From Euonymus europaeus (lineage: Eukaryota > Streptophyta > Magnoliopsida > Celastrales > Celastraceae), in the NCBI GenBank assembly GCA_963580455.1, contig OY756965.1:2864501-2928500 (forward strand): a DNA stretch of 64,000 nt, read 5' to 3'. The notes below the pieces were generated by a model that saw only the letters and a list, made by a program, of their open reading frames with translations, was not told where the DNA came from and made no database searches. Every line of letters starts with the position of its first letter. Position 1 is the first letter of the stretch. The position numbers and the translations under genes are program-made. Below are positions 1 to 10,725 of the stretch, in pieces.

Positions 1-761
1 TGCTTCTCTTTCTTTCTTCTTTCTTCTTTTCTTTTTCTTCTACTCGATCTTTTCTGGCCTATAGTCCCAAACTTGATAATTAATTTCCTTTCCCTTCTAG
101 TGATATATAAATATATAATTTTTTCTGAGACCCTACCAAAATTACTCTAAAAAAGCAGCATCCCAAATGCCCATTATGTTTCTTTAAATGTTTGGCTGTT
201 GACATTAAAAAAATTAAAAAAAAAATTCATCAAAAAACTTTATGTTTTCTTTTGCTGAATCACGTGTTATTCAACGTTTATAGTTTAAATTTGTTTTGGA
301 TAACAACTAGGGTGAGGGCATGTGCTTTGCGGCGAGTCAGACGTTGAGACTTTATTCCATATTCGGTTAGGGGAATAGTGGGTCAAGAGAGAAGTTTCAT
401 TCTTTTATTTGATTTATATAAAACATGAGTCCTGAACTCTATTCTCCTCATGGAGAGAATAACATTTTTTTTAGGTGGAGAATTTAACCTTTTTAAATCT
501 CATATAAAATTGTCAATTTATTATGAAATGATGATACAGTTTTTTTATATAAATTACAATTTATTCAAAAAAAAACTCATGTTCATTCTCACATTCAACT
601 AAATATACGAAATTTTATCTTTCAACTCATTCACCCTTATCTATTCTTCTCTCTCAATAAGTTCATGTTGATCTAAAACTCATTCTCGCCTAAGCTAACT
701 CATTCTCACCTAAGCTTACTCCAAATCAAACATAGGATTAGAATTTCGTGTGTTTGGGTTT
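1..761. other. intergenic, no gene seen
   Basis: AT-rich sequence with short homopolymer runs and a few in-frame stretches that are too short and biased to be genes. It forms the left flank of the LINE insertion that follows. The last 16 bases of the flank, just downstream of this stretch, are repeated on the far side of that element. Confidence 0.5.
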
Positions 762-777
762 TGATGCGAACTTCTTG

Positions 778-2231
778 GTTTTTTTTTTTTAATAAAATAT
801 GATTGTACCTCATTAGTTTTATTAATAGTTTCGTTTATGACCGAGGAATAACGAGATTAGAAAGAGAAAATTAAAACCACAAAATTAGACTAAAAAAACA
901 AAACCAAGCCCATCAAGAAGAAAAGAACATACATTTGAACCCACACCTTCCTTGCAACTAATCTTGCCCAATCCAGGTATCCAGGCTGCTGAAGCCAATC
1001 ACCAGTTACAGAAGGATAGAAATGAAGCAACAAGGGCAAACTTTGAATTCCCGCTGCAAGACCAATAAAATTGCCGCAAGCAAAACTGATCCAGTAAGAA
1101 GACACCAAAGCCAGATATATATGACAGCCTTTGACTTGCTCTTACGCAAAGCTAGTAGAGAACATCTAACTAGTTGAAGAATATTATAAACTAGCCGCCG
1201 CAGAAGAAACGACACCAAGGCCGAGAGAGGATTCAAGGAGCTAAAAGTGACTTTGCTCTCTATGAAAACCAAAGACTTAGATTGAGAATCCAACCCATCC
1301 AAACAAGCTGTCAAGGCCAAGACCATAACTGCGCAAAACCTTAGAAAAGGCTCGATCTTTTTGTCAACTTAAGCTCCATGATTATTTTCTCCTAACTCAC
1401 TCTTCCTTGCTCTCTCTATATGGAAAGGACCACGCCCAGAAACACCGCGCCACTGCCAAGCTAAGACGAGAAGAAAAGAGAGCACCTATAAATAGAGAGA
1501 TACCACAACACTGCCAAGCCACTACTACCAAGACCGAAGAATAAATACCCCAAGACAAGACAAAACCCCAAAACCAACGCCACCACAAAGCCACATGAGG
1601 AGAGCTCCAACATCTGCAAGCAGCCAACCAGCCACACAAGAAACAAACCAAGCCCACATTCACAACTAGCAGAAAAAAAAATACAGAATTATGAGTCATT
1701 CAACAAAGCTACAAAAAAATACATCTCGATTGCAACCTTGCTTTGCTAAGGAATCAGCCACCATGTTGGATTCTCACATAATATGCTGAAAAGTAACTGA
1801 AGATAGCAAGGTAGTGCAGTTAGCAATGGCATTGAAATATGAAGCCAGACTCCATGGATTCGAAGAAGGATCCACCAATCAATGAATCGCATTTTTAGAT
1901 CGTAATATGAAGCGCCTCCCTAATTGCTTTAACCTCAATCATATTTGGATCATCGACCTCCACCGGTCCCGAGAAAATGCATAAAAAATCCTTTCAAAAT
2001 TACGCAGAAACTGAGTGTGACATGAATAATTTATGGGAGACGCCGACCAACTAGACAATATCTTAGAAGGCTTATGAAGCATCAAAAGATTTTTCAAACT
2101 ATCCGAAGAGAAAAATAATTCAGCTACCTTAAACATCAAATTGACATTGATAACTTTTAGCCAAGCTCCAAAACGAATAAAGAGTACATAGAGAATGTTA
2201 TCCCAATCCAATTCTTTACTTTCAAAAATGA
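778..2231 (-). mobile_element. 5'-truncated LINE (non-LTR retrotransposon) remnant, 3' end to the left
   Basis: The insertion is flanked by a perfect 16-bp target-site duplication, TGATGCGAACTTCTTG, at 762-777 and 2232-2247. A T-run at about 779-792 is the poly(A) tail read on the minus strand. Around 1690-1830 the minus strand encodes the end of a LINE-type RNase H domain, with the hallmark VADSLAKQG preceded by a TGA where plant LINEs usually have an arginine codon, probably from C-to-T decay. The reverse transcriptase and ORF1 are absent, as expected from incomplete target-primed reverse transcription. The remaining 0.8 kb up to the poly(A) is 3' UTR-like; open frames there (890-1699) are not supported as genes. 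The element is non-functional but recent enough to keep an exact TSD. Confidence 0.85.
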
Positions 2232-2247
2232 TGATGCGAACTTCTTG

Positions 2248-3451
2248 TTTTGAGCTTGCTTTTCTTCTCTTAGGCATTTTTATTTTTCTTGTTTGTATTT
2301 TTTTTTTGGGATTTATTCCTTTTGTAGGTTTTCTTGTCCAATGTCCATTTAGAATTTATTGGAACTGTAAATAAATTATTGAAAAATTTCCTAACTTCAA
2401 CAAATGCCCGCCAAATTGAGAACGAAGAGCAATAGAGCCACAGTCAATTCGCTCTTTCAATTTATTTATTATTATTCATATTTTTAATTTGACATTTTTC
2501 CAATTAATAATCTATATCTTGCCTTCAAATATTTGCGGCCGTTGGATACATGAAAATAACACGCCAGCCGTTCCATTGACATTTGTGTATAATTTTAGAT
2601 AAAAAAATAAAAAAAAACTAGCGTAAGGGCAACGAGGAAGCCAAACAATTTTAAAAATGATCGGTTGGTGGCCTAAACAAAACCGAAAGCCGGTGGAACC
2701 ACGCGCTTTTGACTGAAATAGAAGATAATAAGGTCCACGTCATCAGGGGCCCACCAACCAATAGACATTAAAAGATGGGATAGGGAAGACAGTGATTTCA
2801 CATGAAAATAATGAAATCTATCCCCTCATTTTGGGACGGGGATCCAATGATTTATTGATTTTATTCATCTTCGACTCTCTTCGACTCTGTCCTGCCATAC
2901 CCATTTTGAATCTCAATCATTTACGTGGGATCCTATTTTATATTGTGTAAATCTATAAGTTAGAGTAAATGTAATAATATAAACATTCATTTATTTAATT
3001 GAGTTTCACTTCTATTACAAAAACATATCCTCGATTTAATTAAATCAGCATAATACATCTCGAAATATAAAATTATTATTCAAACATCTATTATTTCATT
3101 CTCTGATAAAACTACACTAAAATCAATATTAGGTCTCACATATTTTGTAAAAAGTCAAATCACATATTCATCCACATCAACAAAACACATATCTCAATAT
3201 AACAACATCAGTAAAAACACACATTTTCATACATTATTCATTTCCCCTAAAACACTACCATTGCATTTGCTCTTATGAACTCTTTATAACAATGCTACAT
3301 CCTAAAGAAATATGACATCTGTGTTATGCTCAAATTTATGTCACAAATATTTTAATCATTAATTATAAATATCATATATTAGCCACCTCAAATCATAATC
3401 TTGGTATTAATTGAGGGGATCACTTTTTGGAGATGTGACATTAATTGAAAC
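2248..3451. other. intergenic / distal promoter of the 3.9-kb gene
   Basis: No coding region is supported. The DNA is AT-rich with several A/T runs. The part from about 3480 to 3830 is richer in G and C and probably belongs to the leader of the downstream plus-strand gene. Confidence 0.4.
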
Positions 3452-3460
3452 TTTATATAA
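3452..3460 (+). promoter_or_regulatory. possible TATA box of the small membrane protein gene
   Basis: TTTATATAA lies about 420 bases upstream of the ATG at 3876. A start near 3490 would give a leader of about 385 bases. This is a consensus match only; AT-rich DNA makes chance matches common. Confidence 0.25.
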
Positions 3461-3875
3461 GATAGTTCTATTTACCTAAGAAGCCACGAATGCGTACGTG
3501 CACGCTCTTCAATGACGTGTGGTTATCTCAGACGTGAGCTTTATTTATATGATTGCTTTCCTCCTTCCATTTCCAGATAATCACCATCAACAGAATTTTA
3601 CACCGCCGCGCCTTTTTCTCTGGAATCCTATCTGTTTCTTTTCCAGAGAAACAAACAAACAGAGGCTGTTTTGGCCTATCGGAGGGAGAGTTTGAATTTC
3701 TCTCCAAAGAAACAGCGGCGAACAGATAAAAGTGACCGTATTTATCCACTCTTCTCGATCTTAGAAAAAAACGAGGGAGAGTTTTTCTTCTCGATAATTT
3801 TGTCTTGGATTAGGTTAGGTTCATAGATTGTCTCTCTTTCTTCAGAAACATAACAAAAAAGAAAAAGGAAGGAAA

Positions 3876-5212
3876 ATGAGAAGACAACAGCAACAGCATC
3901 AAGATCAAGATCAGCAGTCAAAGGTTTTCTACGACCTCTCCTCGCTGGTGCTCAACCTGCTGCGATCGCCTCCTTCGCCGATACAGTTCTCGGACCAAGC
4001 TCCGGCGTTGACACCAGAGCCGATGTCGGTTTCGCCTTCCAGGAGGAGGCCGTCGTCTCCTCAGATCTCGCCGTCGGGGTTCGCGTTTCTGATGCTGGGG
4101 ATATCGGTTGCGTTGATGATGTGTGGATCGTTGACGTTCTTTATCGGATTCATATTGATGCCTTGGGTTATTGGATTGGTTATGGTGTTATACGTCGCTG
4201 GGATTGTCTCGAGCCTCTCGATGTTGGCCCGTTCTATTTTCTGTTATGCGGAGGCCCCTACATCGCCGCGAAAGGAGATTCCTGGTGAGGTTTTTTCTTG
4301 CATGAATTCCATAGATTCAGTTCTGTATGTTAATATTATTTGGACATTTTCTCTGTTTCCTTCCAGTTGGGTTTATTTGTTCTATCAAGTACCCTATGTC
4401 CCAGCCATAAATCTCATTTTACCAAATACCGGCTCAAAAGTTACTGATTTCTGGTGACAAGATGTCTGTATAATTGATGTTTGAATTTGAATTTTGTGAA
4501 TTACTGGCTATAAATGATTATAAGTTGCAAATAATTGGTGCAATACTCTGTGAAATGGCAAGGATGCTGCTTTTGCTTATGTATTCCTCTCCTGAAGTTC
4601 TCTGCTACCATTTTTTTTACCTCTGAGAACCTACTAGGACATGATTTACTACCCATATCATCTGATTCTGATCTACAACTCTGTATAAATCATGTGGTGT
4701 TTATCACTCGCACTCGTGAAGTGAATTACATGTAAGTGATAGTGGTTGCAGTTAGATGTGATGTTTCTGGGTTGAGCAACATCTTAGATATATAAAATTC
4801 ACTGAGTTATGTTGACATATAATGGAATTAGAAAACCAATGAGACATGACCTGTGAACCTTGATTAGGTTCTTATGGCTTTTGTTAATCATTAGTAGGAC
4901 ATTCTGTTCGATCTGTTAATATGTTTTGAGTTAGATTGAATGCAAGATCAAATCCTTCTAGTGTCAGGTTCGTCAGTGAATTTTGTGCATTTTTTGAAAT
5001 TTCAGTTTTTTCCCGAGCTCCTTGTGTTTGCTTCCCATATGTCAAATATAAATGTGCGCATGCAGGTGTGAAATAACTTTCCACCTCTGTATTTTTTGTA
5101 TATTTGTGTGGTCAAGTCATTATGCAAATGTAAAGTTCGTTTATTCTTGATGATCTCTGACAGACTGTTCCTCTATTTTTTTTTGACTGGTGCAGCATGG
5201 AAACTGTTGTGA
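3876..5212 (+). CDS. small plant membrane protein with two transmembrane segments (uncharacterised)
   Basis: Two coding exons, 3876-4284 and 5196-5212, joined across a GT/AG intron of 911 bases. The spliced protein is 141 aa. It starts at the ATG giving MRRQQQQHQ and ends KEIPAWKLL. The second exon adds only five complete codons plus the stop and is easily missed; reading on into the intron gives a false longer C-terminus. Residues 1-15 are Gln-rich, residues 30-67 are Ser/Pro/Arg-rich, and residues about 69-93 and 96-117 form two hydrophobic segments separated by a short MPW turn, followed by a basic/Pro tail. I recognise this as a plant-specific small transmembrane family of unknown function, so I assign no role. 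It is convergent with the DUF3339 gene at 5882-6088. Confidence 0.75.
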
Positions 5213-5881
5213 AGTGGTGGTTTAGAGAATTGGAATATGTATTGGAAGAGTGAGCGGGCACTCGTGTTATAGTAAGTGGCGCCGCCACCTCCCATCTTCC
5301 TAAAGTATTGATGCAGGAGTTGTCGATAACTGTTTTTTCTTGTAGCTAATCAGAATTCTGTGGATATGTTCTCCTTGTTAATTCAAAATGGCAACTTGTT
5401 GAACGATTTGAATACAAATATCTACTGAGAGAGAGAAAGATAGGGGGTTGTTTTCTATATTAAATTTCTTTCATTCAGTTTCAACACACCAATGTTCGAT
5501 ATTAACCATGGAAACTGTTACTCTAATACTCTGATTGATGATCATGAAGATATTTTTAACAGTAACCCACCAGTATTTACATTGAAATTATGACAAGTGC
5601 ATTGGCGGAAGCCATTTATATCTAGCAAGAAGCAAGATGTACCGAATCGTTTGAGGAAAACTTGCTGAAGTCGTCACTACGACTTGATTTTATGAAGACA
5701 TCCTTGTTTCATTCATTCTTAAGAAAAACTACAAATCATTGTTGAAAATCTTGTCTTACAATTCTGTGATTGTATCAAAAAAATTACAAGAAAACAAGAC
5801 CCTGAACCCACAAAATACTCGAAAGATGAACACAAGAAAGCCAAACACAGGAGACATCCAAGAGAAGTGTGCTGATCATCA
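5213..5881. other. 3' region between convergent genes
   Basis: Non-coding. It holds the 3' UTRs of the small membrane protein gene (+) and the first DUF3339 gene (-). No further gene is visible. Confidence 0.4.
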
Positions 5882-6088
5882 TCAAGTGTTGATATGAACG
5901 CCAATTGCAATAAGGAAGATGGTGATGAGGCTAAAGAATATGATGGTGTGGACCAGAATCGAAAACGCACTTGTATGCATGTTCCCAAAGTCCAGCACTC
6001 TGTTTTTCCCAGGTAACTGAAACAACAATCCTGGACTCAGCAACACAAACAGCACCACCGCTATCACAACAGGACCCCAGTCTGTCAT
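5882..6088 (-). CDS. DUF3339 family micro-protein, copy 1
   Basis: A single-exon 68-aa protein starting MTDWGPVVIAVVLFVLL and ending VHINT. The first hydrophobic segment (residues about 5-24) is followed by the conserved PGKNR...FGN loop, then a second hydrophobic segment (about 42-64). The MxDWGP start, PGLLFQxPG and EFGN/DFGN motifs define the plant DUF3339 family of tiny membrane proteins, whose function is not established. An in-frame upstream ATG at 6103 would add five residues, but the family normally starts at MTDWGP, so the internal ATG is chosen. A divergent paralogue lies 3.7 kb away in the same orientation. Confidence 0.85.
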   Translation of the reverse strand: MTDWGPVVIAVVLFVLLSPGLLFQLPGKNRVLDFGNMHTSAFSILVHTIIFFSLITIFLIAIGVHINT

Positions 6089-7357
6089 CTTTCCTTGATT
6101 CAATCACAATTCCACAACAAAGAGAGTGGGTTTTTTTTCTTCTTTCTAATGGGTTGATTCGATCTAGCTGTGTGAGTTGTTGTTTGAGGAGGAGGAGAAG
6201 GAACGAACGAGATTGAAGAATATGTAGAGAAGAAGATATCCTCTGCTTCCGACAGGAAATCGTGCATGTCATACTCGATGTAATGCCTCAACGACAGATG
6301 CCAGAAATCTAAGCATCGCGGCATCGCTTGCTTGAAACTTTTTTGGACCAAAGTGATATGTTTCTCAGTAATGACAATCATTACTTTAAAGAATACAAGA
6401 GTTTTGGTTTGTCTGTTTGCGCAAATGTCGAAAATCTTCTGTTCAAGCGTTCGGGTAGCCGTCACTGATCAAGATAAGAAAAAAATATTATGTTTACTTG
6501 AATCACTTTTTATTAGTTAAAAAGATCTAGTAATGATATTAAAGGATTTTTGTTTTACTTACAGCAAGAGGGCTGAAGCACCGACGAGATTGGATGGTAG
6601 CTCACACTCACTGACTAATGGTTTAACCAACATTGAAGGTCACCTAAGAAGCAAATGGGAATGCCACACAAATTGACTGCATCATCGTCATGGGACTGAC
6701 AAAACAGGCGATCGCGAACGAATTTTATTTCGATTGGTATCAACAACAAGAGTTTTTTACTCATTTGTGCTAAACACGATCTCATAATTTTATTTTACTA
6801 TAGTTAAGTAGTATCTTTCAAGGTAATATTTTATTTTATTTTATTTTTATAAAGTTTCTCTCTTTGTCCTACTTTGTTAAATTCATGGTGGATTGAAACA
6901 AGTAGATTTTGTGTGTGTGTGTGTGTGAATTTCCTCTTCGTTTAACCACTCTCCCAATCACCTTCAAATGACCCTCTAGTTTCTTAAGTTCTGTTTTCAA
7001 TAGAAGGGTTGTTGGAGGGTATTAATCAATAATAAAGATTAAAGAACCACATTCAACGTTAATTTGTGCATATATTATTAAGAGATCTCAGCTACCAGTG
7101 TGGATGCATTCTAGCATTACTTTCTCTAGATTGGCTTACTGATATACATTGGTTGAGCGTGTCAATTCCATTAGTCAATAATCACATCAGTCATATACCA
7201 AAAAATTCGCTCAATTTCTCTTATTGTTCCTGTTTTCTCACATATTTATCTTTTTATGTATCTCTCAAAATATATGTTATATTTTGAAGAAAAAAAATTA
7301 CAATTTAAACTCAACGCATAAAGCTTTTTTCAACCAAACTCATATTCAATAGTTTTT
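6089..7357. other. intergenic with short (GT)n microsatellite
   Basis: Upstream region of DUF3339 copy 1. It contains a (TG)n run at about 6911-6927 and A/T runs. Short open frames on both strands (6100-6520, 7066-7287) show no protein-like signal. No gene supported. Confidence 0.4.
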
Positions 7358-7372
7358 ATTTCATTATTGAAC

Positions 7373-8230
7373 TTTTTTTTTTTTTTAAAGAAAGGAATTT
7401 TATATCATAATGAGGAGAAGAAAAGCCCTTCTCCAGGGGCTCACAAAGGGGGGACTAGACCGAAACCCAGGAAAACAACAGGCACTAATCATTGATATGC
7501 CTCATAGTGGCAATCCCCATACAATCCATTCTAATCATACCTTTGACACGAGCTGGGAGATCATTCCACCTGTAGAAATACCTAGAATGCTTACCTTGGG
7601 ATGCCTTGGTCGCAAGAAGATCTGCATTGCAATTTGTTTCTCTATAGATGTGTTTGAATTGAATGTTAATCATGCCACAGCTTTCATCAATCTGTCTTTT
7701 AAGATAGATCACTTTCCAAGGACAATGATAGTTAGCCAATAAGATGTTAATAGCAATCAAAGAATCAGATTCAACCTGGATATGGTTAACACCTAAATAC
7801 TTAGCAAGACAAATGCCATCGTGAATGGCTTTCATTTCAGTCCAAGTAATGGTTTGGAAACCATAGTAATTAGACATACCTGCAACAAATTGAACATTGT
7901 GGTCCCTTAACAAGCATCCACCACCAGCATGTGCTTGAGGACCAATCACACTTCCATCACAATTAATTTTAACATATAAATGAGGAGGAGGATTCCAATA
8001 TAATATAGCAATCTTGCCTAACTTTTGTGTCATCACAGGAAGATTAAAAAGCTCATTTAAGAAAGAATCTTGGCAATGAGTTTTATGAGATTTACTAAAG
8101 CTTTTAAAAATCAGTCTAATTTGATCAATGATATGATTAATGATCTCTTGTCTTTTTATAGCCAAGCCTTCAAATCTAGATTTGTTTCTGGCTTTCCATA
8201 GATGCCAGCAAATGCAAGCAGGAATTATGC
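7373..8230 (-). mobile_element. 5'-truncated LINE with intact RNase H domain
   Basis: Flanked by a near-perfect 15-bp target duplication, ATTTCATTATTGAAC at 7358-7372 and ATTTCATTATTAAAC at 8231-8245 (14/15 identical). The T-run at 7373-7386 is the poly(A) tail on the minus strand. The insert is about 858 bases and carries only the end of the second ORF, so it is a classic dead-on-arrival LINE copy. Its reading frame is still open, so it is younger than the other LINE pieces in the window. Confidence 0.9.
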
Positions 8231-8237
8231 ATTTCAT
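7485..8237 (-). pseudogene. LINE ORF2 C-terminal fragment: RNase H-like (RVT_3) domain
   Basis: A 250-residue open frame. The N-terminal part reads CWHLWKARNKSRFEG, the linker typical of plant LINE ORF2 after the zinc-binding domain. It then has an RNase H fold with all four acidic positions recognisable: D in KINCDGSV, E in WTEMKAIHDG, D in QVESDSLIAI and D in NCNADLLATKA. In an intact element this domain removes RNA from the RNA:DNA hybrid. The start methionine is fortuitous: it falls in the target duplication where the truncated element meets genomic DNA. Reverse transcriptase and endonuclease are missing, so this is a fragment, not a host gene. Confidence 0.85.
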
Positions 8238-8245
8238 TATTAAAC

Positions 8246-9756
8246 TAATTTACATATCCCTCATATATACACTATTAAAACTTACGCCCGCACATAATTT
8301 ATTTGACAGCTTATATGTTACACAGCTTATCAACTAGCTTATACCCTTTCAGACATACTCTCATCCAAAGTATTCCTACATATGTTAAGAGTTTGATAAT
8401 AAACATATGCCACATGGTAATATAAGCATAACAGATCTGCAACTCTTCACACAGGTTTCAAAAACCCATAAACATAGTAAAAAATCCAATATCCTCGAAA
8501 ACCCATAAAAGATCACAATTGCTTGAATCACACAAGTAATCTACGTCATTTAAAAGAAAATGGATAGTTACCTTTTGATGACGTCAAAAAGGTGTTTGAA
8601 CCGTGATGACAACTAATAGGTCAGGTCCGTGTCGCGGTAAATGAAGGCCTTGAAAGAAAAATGAACAAAAATTATGTAAGGGTTCGTCTGAGATTATTTT
8701 ATGGCGTAGATGCCCTAACACTCAAGTCAATATGTATGCAAAGCTCTTCTATAAATATTGAGAGTGAGTTGTGATCATTCTTACCTGACATTTGGAGGCC
8801 GCCTTTTATAGAGATAAAGTCGTGCTAATTGTAATTGAACTAGGACCCACTCTTTCCTTTAGCCTGGATCGTTGATTTGTGGGTGAGTCCCTTGAGAGGT
8901 TTAATACTAGTGGGATTTCTTCTCTGATGGGAACATGACAACTCTTTTACTAGGAGTGAAACTCCTTTGTATTAATCCTCTATACGGGTTAGGAATTCAA
9001 GATCATACCGTGCCGGGCCATGATACAATAAATGGCACGACATTCATTCACGTGAGTACTAGCCCTAATCGATGCCGGGTCTTATAAGTATCGTGTCATG
9101 GCAACGTGTACCGTGACACGTGTTCGATCCTAACTGGCAAGGTCATTTTATTAATATCACCTTTTATTGCTGAAAGAACGGTTTTGGTAATGAATGAAGA
9201 GAAATAGAAATGCAGCGATACTTACTGCGGTTAATCTCGAATGCCATGGATAAACTCAACGAGGCTCTTCGAATCGTGGCTACTGGCTTGGACTAAATAA
9301 TTTTGCTAACTTGAGCCATGCATGAGTAATCAAGAACAAGTATTTTGGATCAAAACCTAACTTCTATGTCGGAGTAGAAGAGATATTGGGAGAGAAGAAG
9401 GAGAAGGTGTACAAAATGTTGAAATTATGCTCATCGCTTATTGTGTGTCTTAAAATGTCACTATGAATATCTGTGGGGTGAAAAATAGTCCCACACCTTG
9501 ATTCTTGTTTGGACAAAAATTATATAGATTTATACTGCAAAGGAAGAAAATATATTAATCATTCCAAATTTCAAGACTTTGATTATAACATCCACAGACC
9601 TGTACTGAATGGTCAGAATTGGATATTAAAAAAAAGAAAGCAGACAATTGTGACAGATCACAAACTGGAACCAGAAAAAAGACATCCTCTTTCTGCAGAC
9701 TAACGTTAAAATGCTGTCAGAAGCGAATCATCGAACACTACATGGACTGTAGTTAA
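8246..9756. other. intergenic, no gene; possible old repeat at 8580-9140
   Basis: No supported coding region. The part 8580-9140 is less AT-rich, with motifs such as GCCGGG and CACGTG-like words, and resembles decayed repeat DNA, but I find no terminal repeats. The rest is AT-rich and lies just downstream of DUF3339 copy 2. Confidence 0.35.
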
Positions 9757-9966
9757 TTACCCGAGATACAAGTGGACTTTAACTGCAAGAAAGGAGACGC
9801 AGACGAGAGCGAAGTAGAGCAGGGAATGAAGCATAATTGAAGTTCCACTCGTATGGAAATTCCCGAACTCCACGCAACGGTTGCGCCCCGGCACCTGAAA
9901 CAGCAGTCCCGGTGTCAATACTACGAACAGAACCACCGCAACAAGCACTGGACCCCAATCCAACAT
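9757..9966 (-). CDS. DUF3339 family micro-protein, copy 2
   Basis: A single-exon 69-aa protein starting MLDWGPVLVAVVLFVVL and ending VHLYLG. It shares with copy 1 the DWGPV start, PGLLFQVPGRNR loop, EFGN motif and two hydrophobic segments (about 5-24 and 43-64). The two differ at many positions, so this is an old duplication rather than a recent tandem copy. The frame runs three codons further upstream only through a TTG; the first ATG gives the family-typical start. It is divergently arranged with the CAMTA gene, with about 760 bases between start codons. Confidence 0.85.
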   Translation of the reverse strand: MLDWGPVLVAVVLFVVLTPGLLFQVPGRNRCVEFGNFHTSGTSIMLHSLLYFALVCVSFLAVKVHLYLG

Positions 9967-10725
9967 TCTCAATCACTTGATATCTCTCTGCCTTCCTCTG
10001 TTTCTTCTAATCTTCAGTTTCTCTGTAATCTGACATCAGTTTTATACTGGGTGATCGATTTGTGGATTTAACCAGTTTTGGTGAATGCTTGTGATTGCGG
10101 GTTATCGCCATGTGACATAACTGGCAACAGAAGAGAATAACTTGCTTGGTATCCTAATTACAACATGCCATACAAAGAAATAAAAAGGAACACGACCCAC
10201 TTTTGTAACATGTGGTCGGAACTCGGAAGTACTTCGTAGGAATTTAAACCAGTTTCCCAAATTTGTCGTCAGTGATTTACATATTATTACTGACGGCTGG
10301 ATGATTTACCCTTTGAGTCTGTGACTACTGGCCCATCCAACGGATCACATCTCAAGACGTAACACCGACAAGCACCAGATAATTGCGCACTGCTTCCTAG
10401 TACTCACTTTCCTCAGCGTCCACTCGTCTCTTCTTATATATCGAGAACGACGAGAAGTCGGGGAGTCATAGCCAAATCTCTTTCTTTCTTTCGCTCTCTC
10501 TGTTTCCTACTTTCGTTTTGGGATTGAGTGAGCAAGTTCGAGTATAGAAGTAGCAAATCGCGAAAACTATTTTTACTTTCTCCCGTCAGCCTCGATCCTC
10601 TTTCCGGTACGTTCAGCTGCTGCTTTTCTTCGTCTCGTGTTTGTTTAATAATACAGTTCTGCGCTCTGTATTGAAGAATTTCGGTGGAGATCGTTTTATT
10701 AAATTGAATTTCGGGAATTCGCATC
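9967..10725. promoter_or_regulatory. divergent promoter region between DUF3339 copy 2 and CAMTA4
   Basis: About 760 bases separate the two divergent start codons. A TATA-like TTATATAT at 10434-10441 lies about 290 bases before the CAMTA ATG and would give a leader of roughly 250 bases, rich in CT runs (10478-10502), as is common in plant leaders. The DUF3339 promoter must lie in the left half; I see no firm element for it. Confidence 0.4.

Noticed and set aside
1397..1699. 100-codon frame rich in hydrophobic residues, apparently a membrane protein
   Set aside because: It lies in the 3' UTR-like part of the truncated LINE between its RNase H and poly(A) tail; hydrophobicity comes from base composition.
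5931..6520. Overlapping open frames on both strands upstream of DUF3339 copy 1
   Set aside because: They lie in leader or antisense frames of the DUF3339 gene, are low in complexity, and match no protein family I know.
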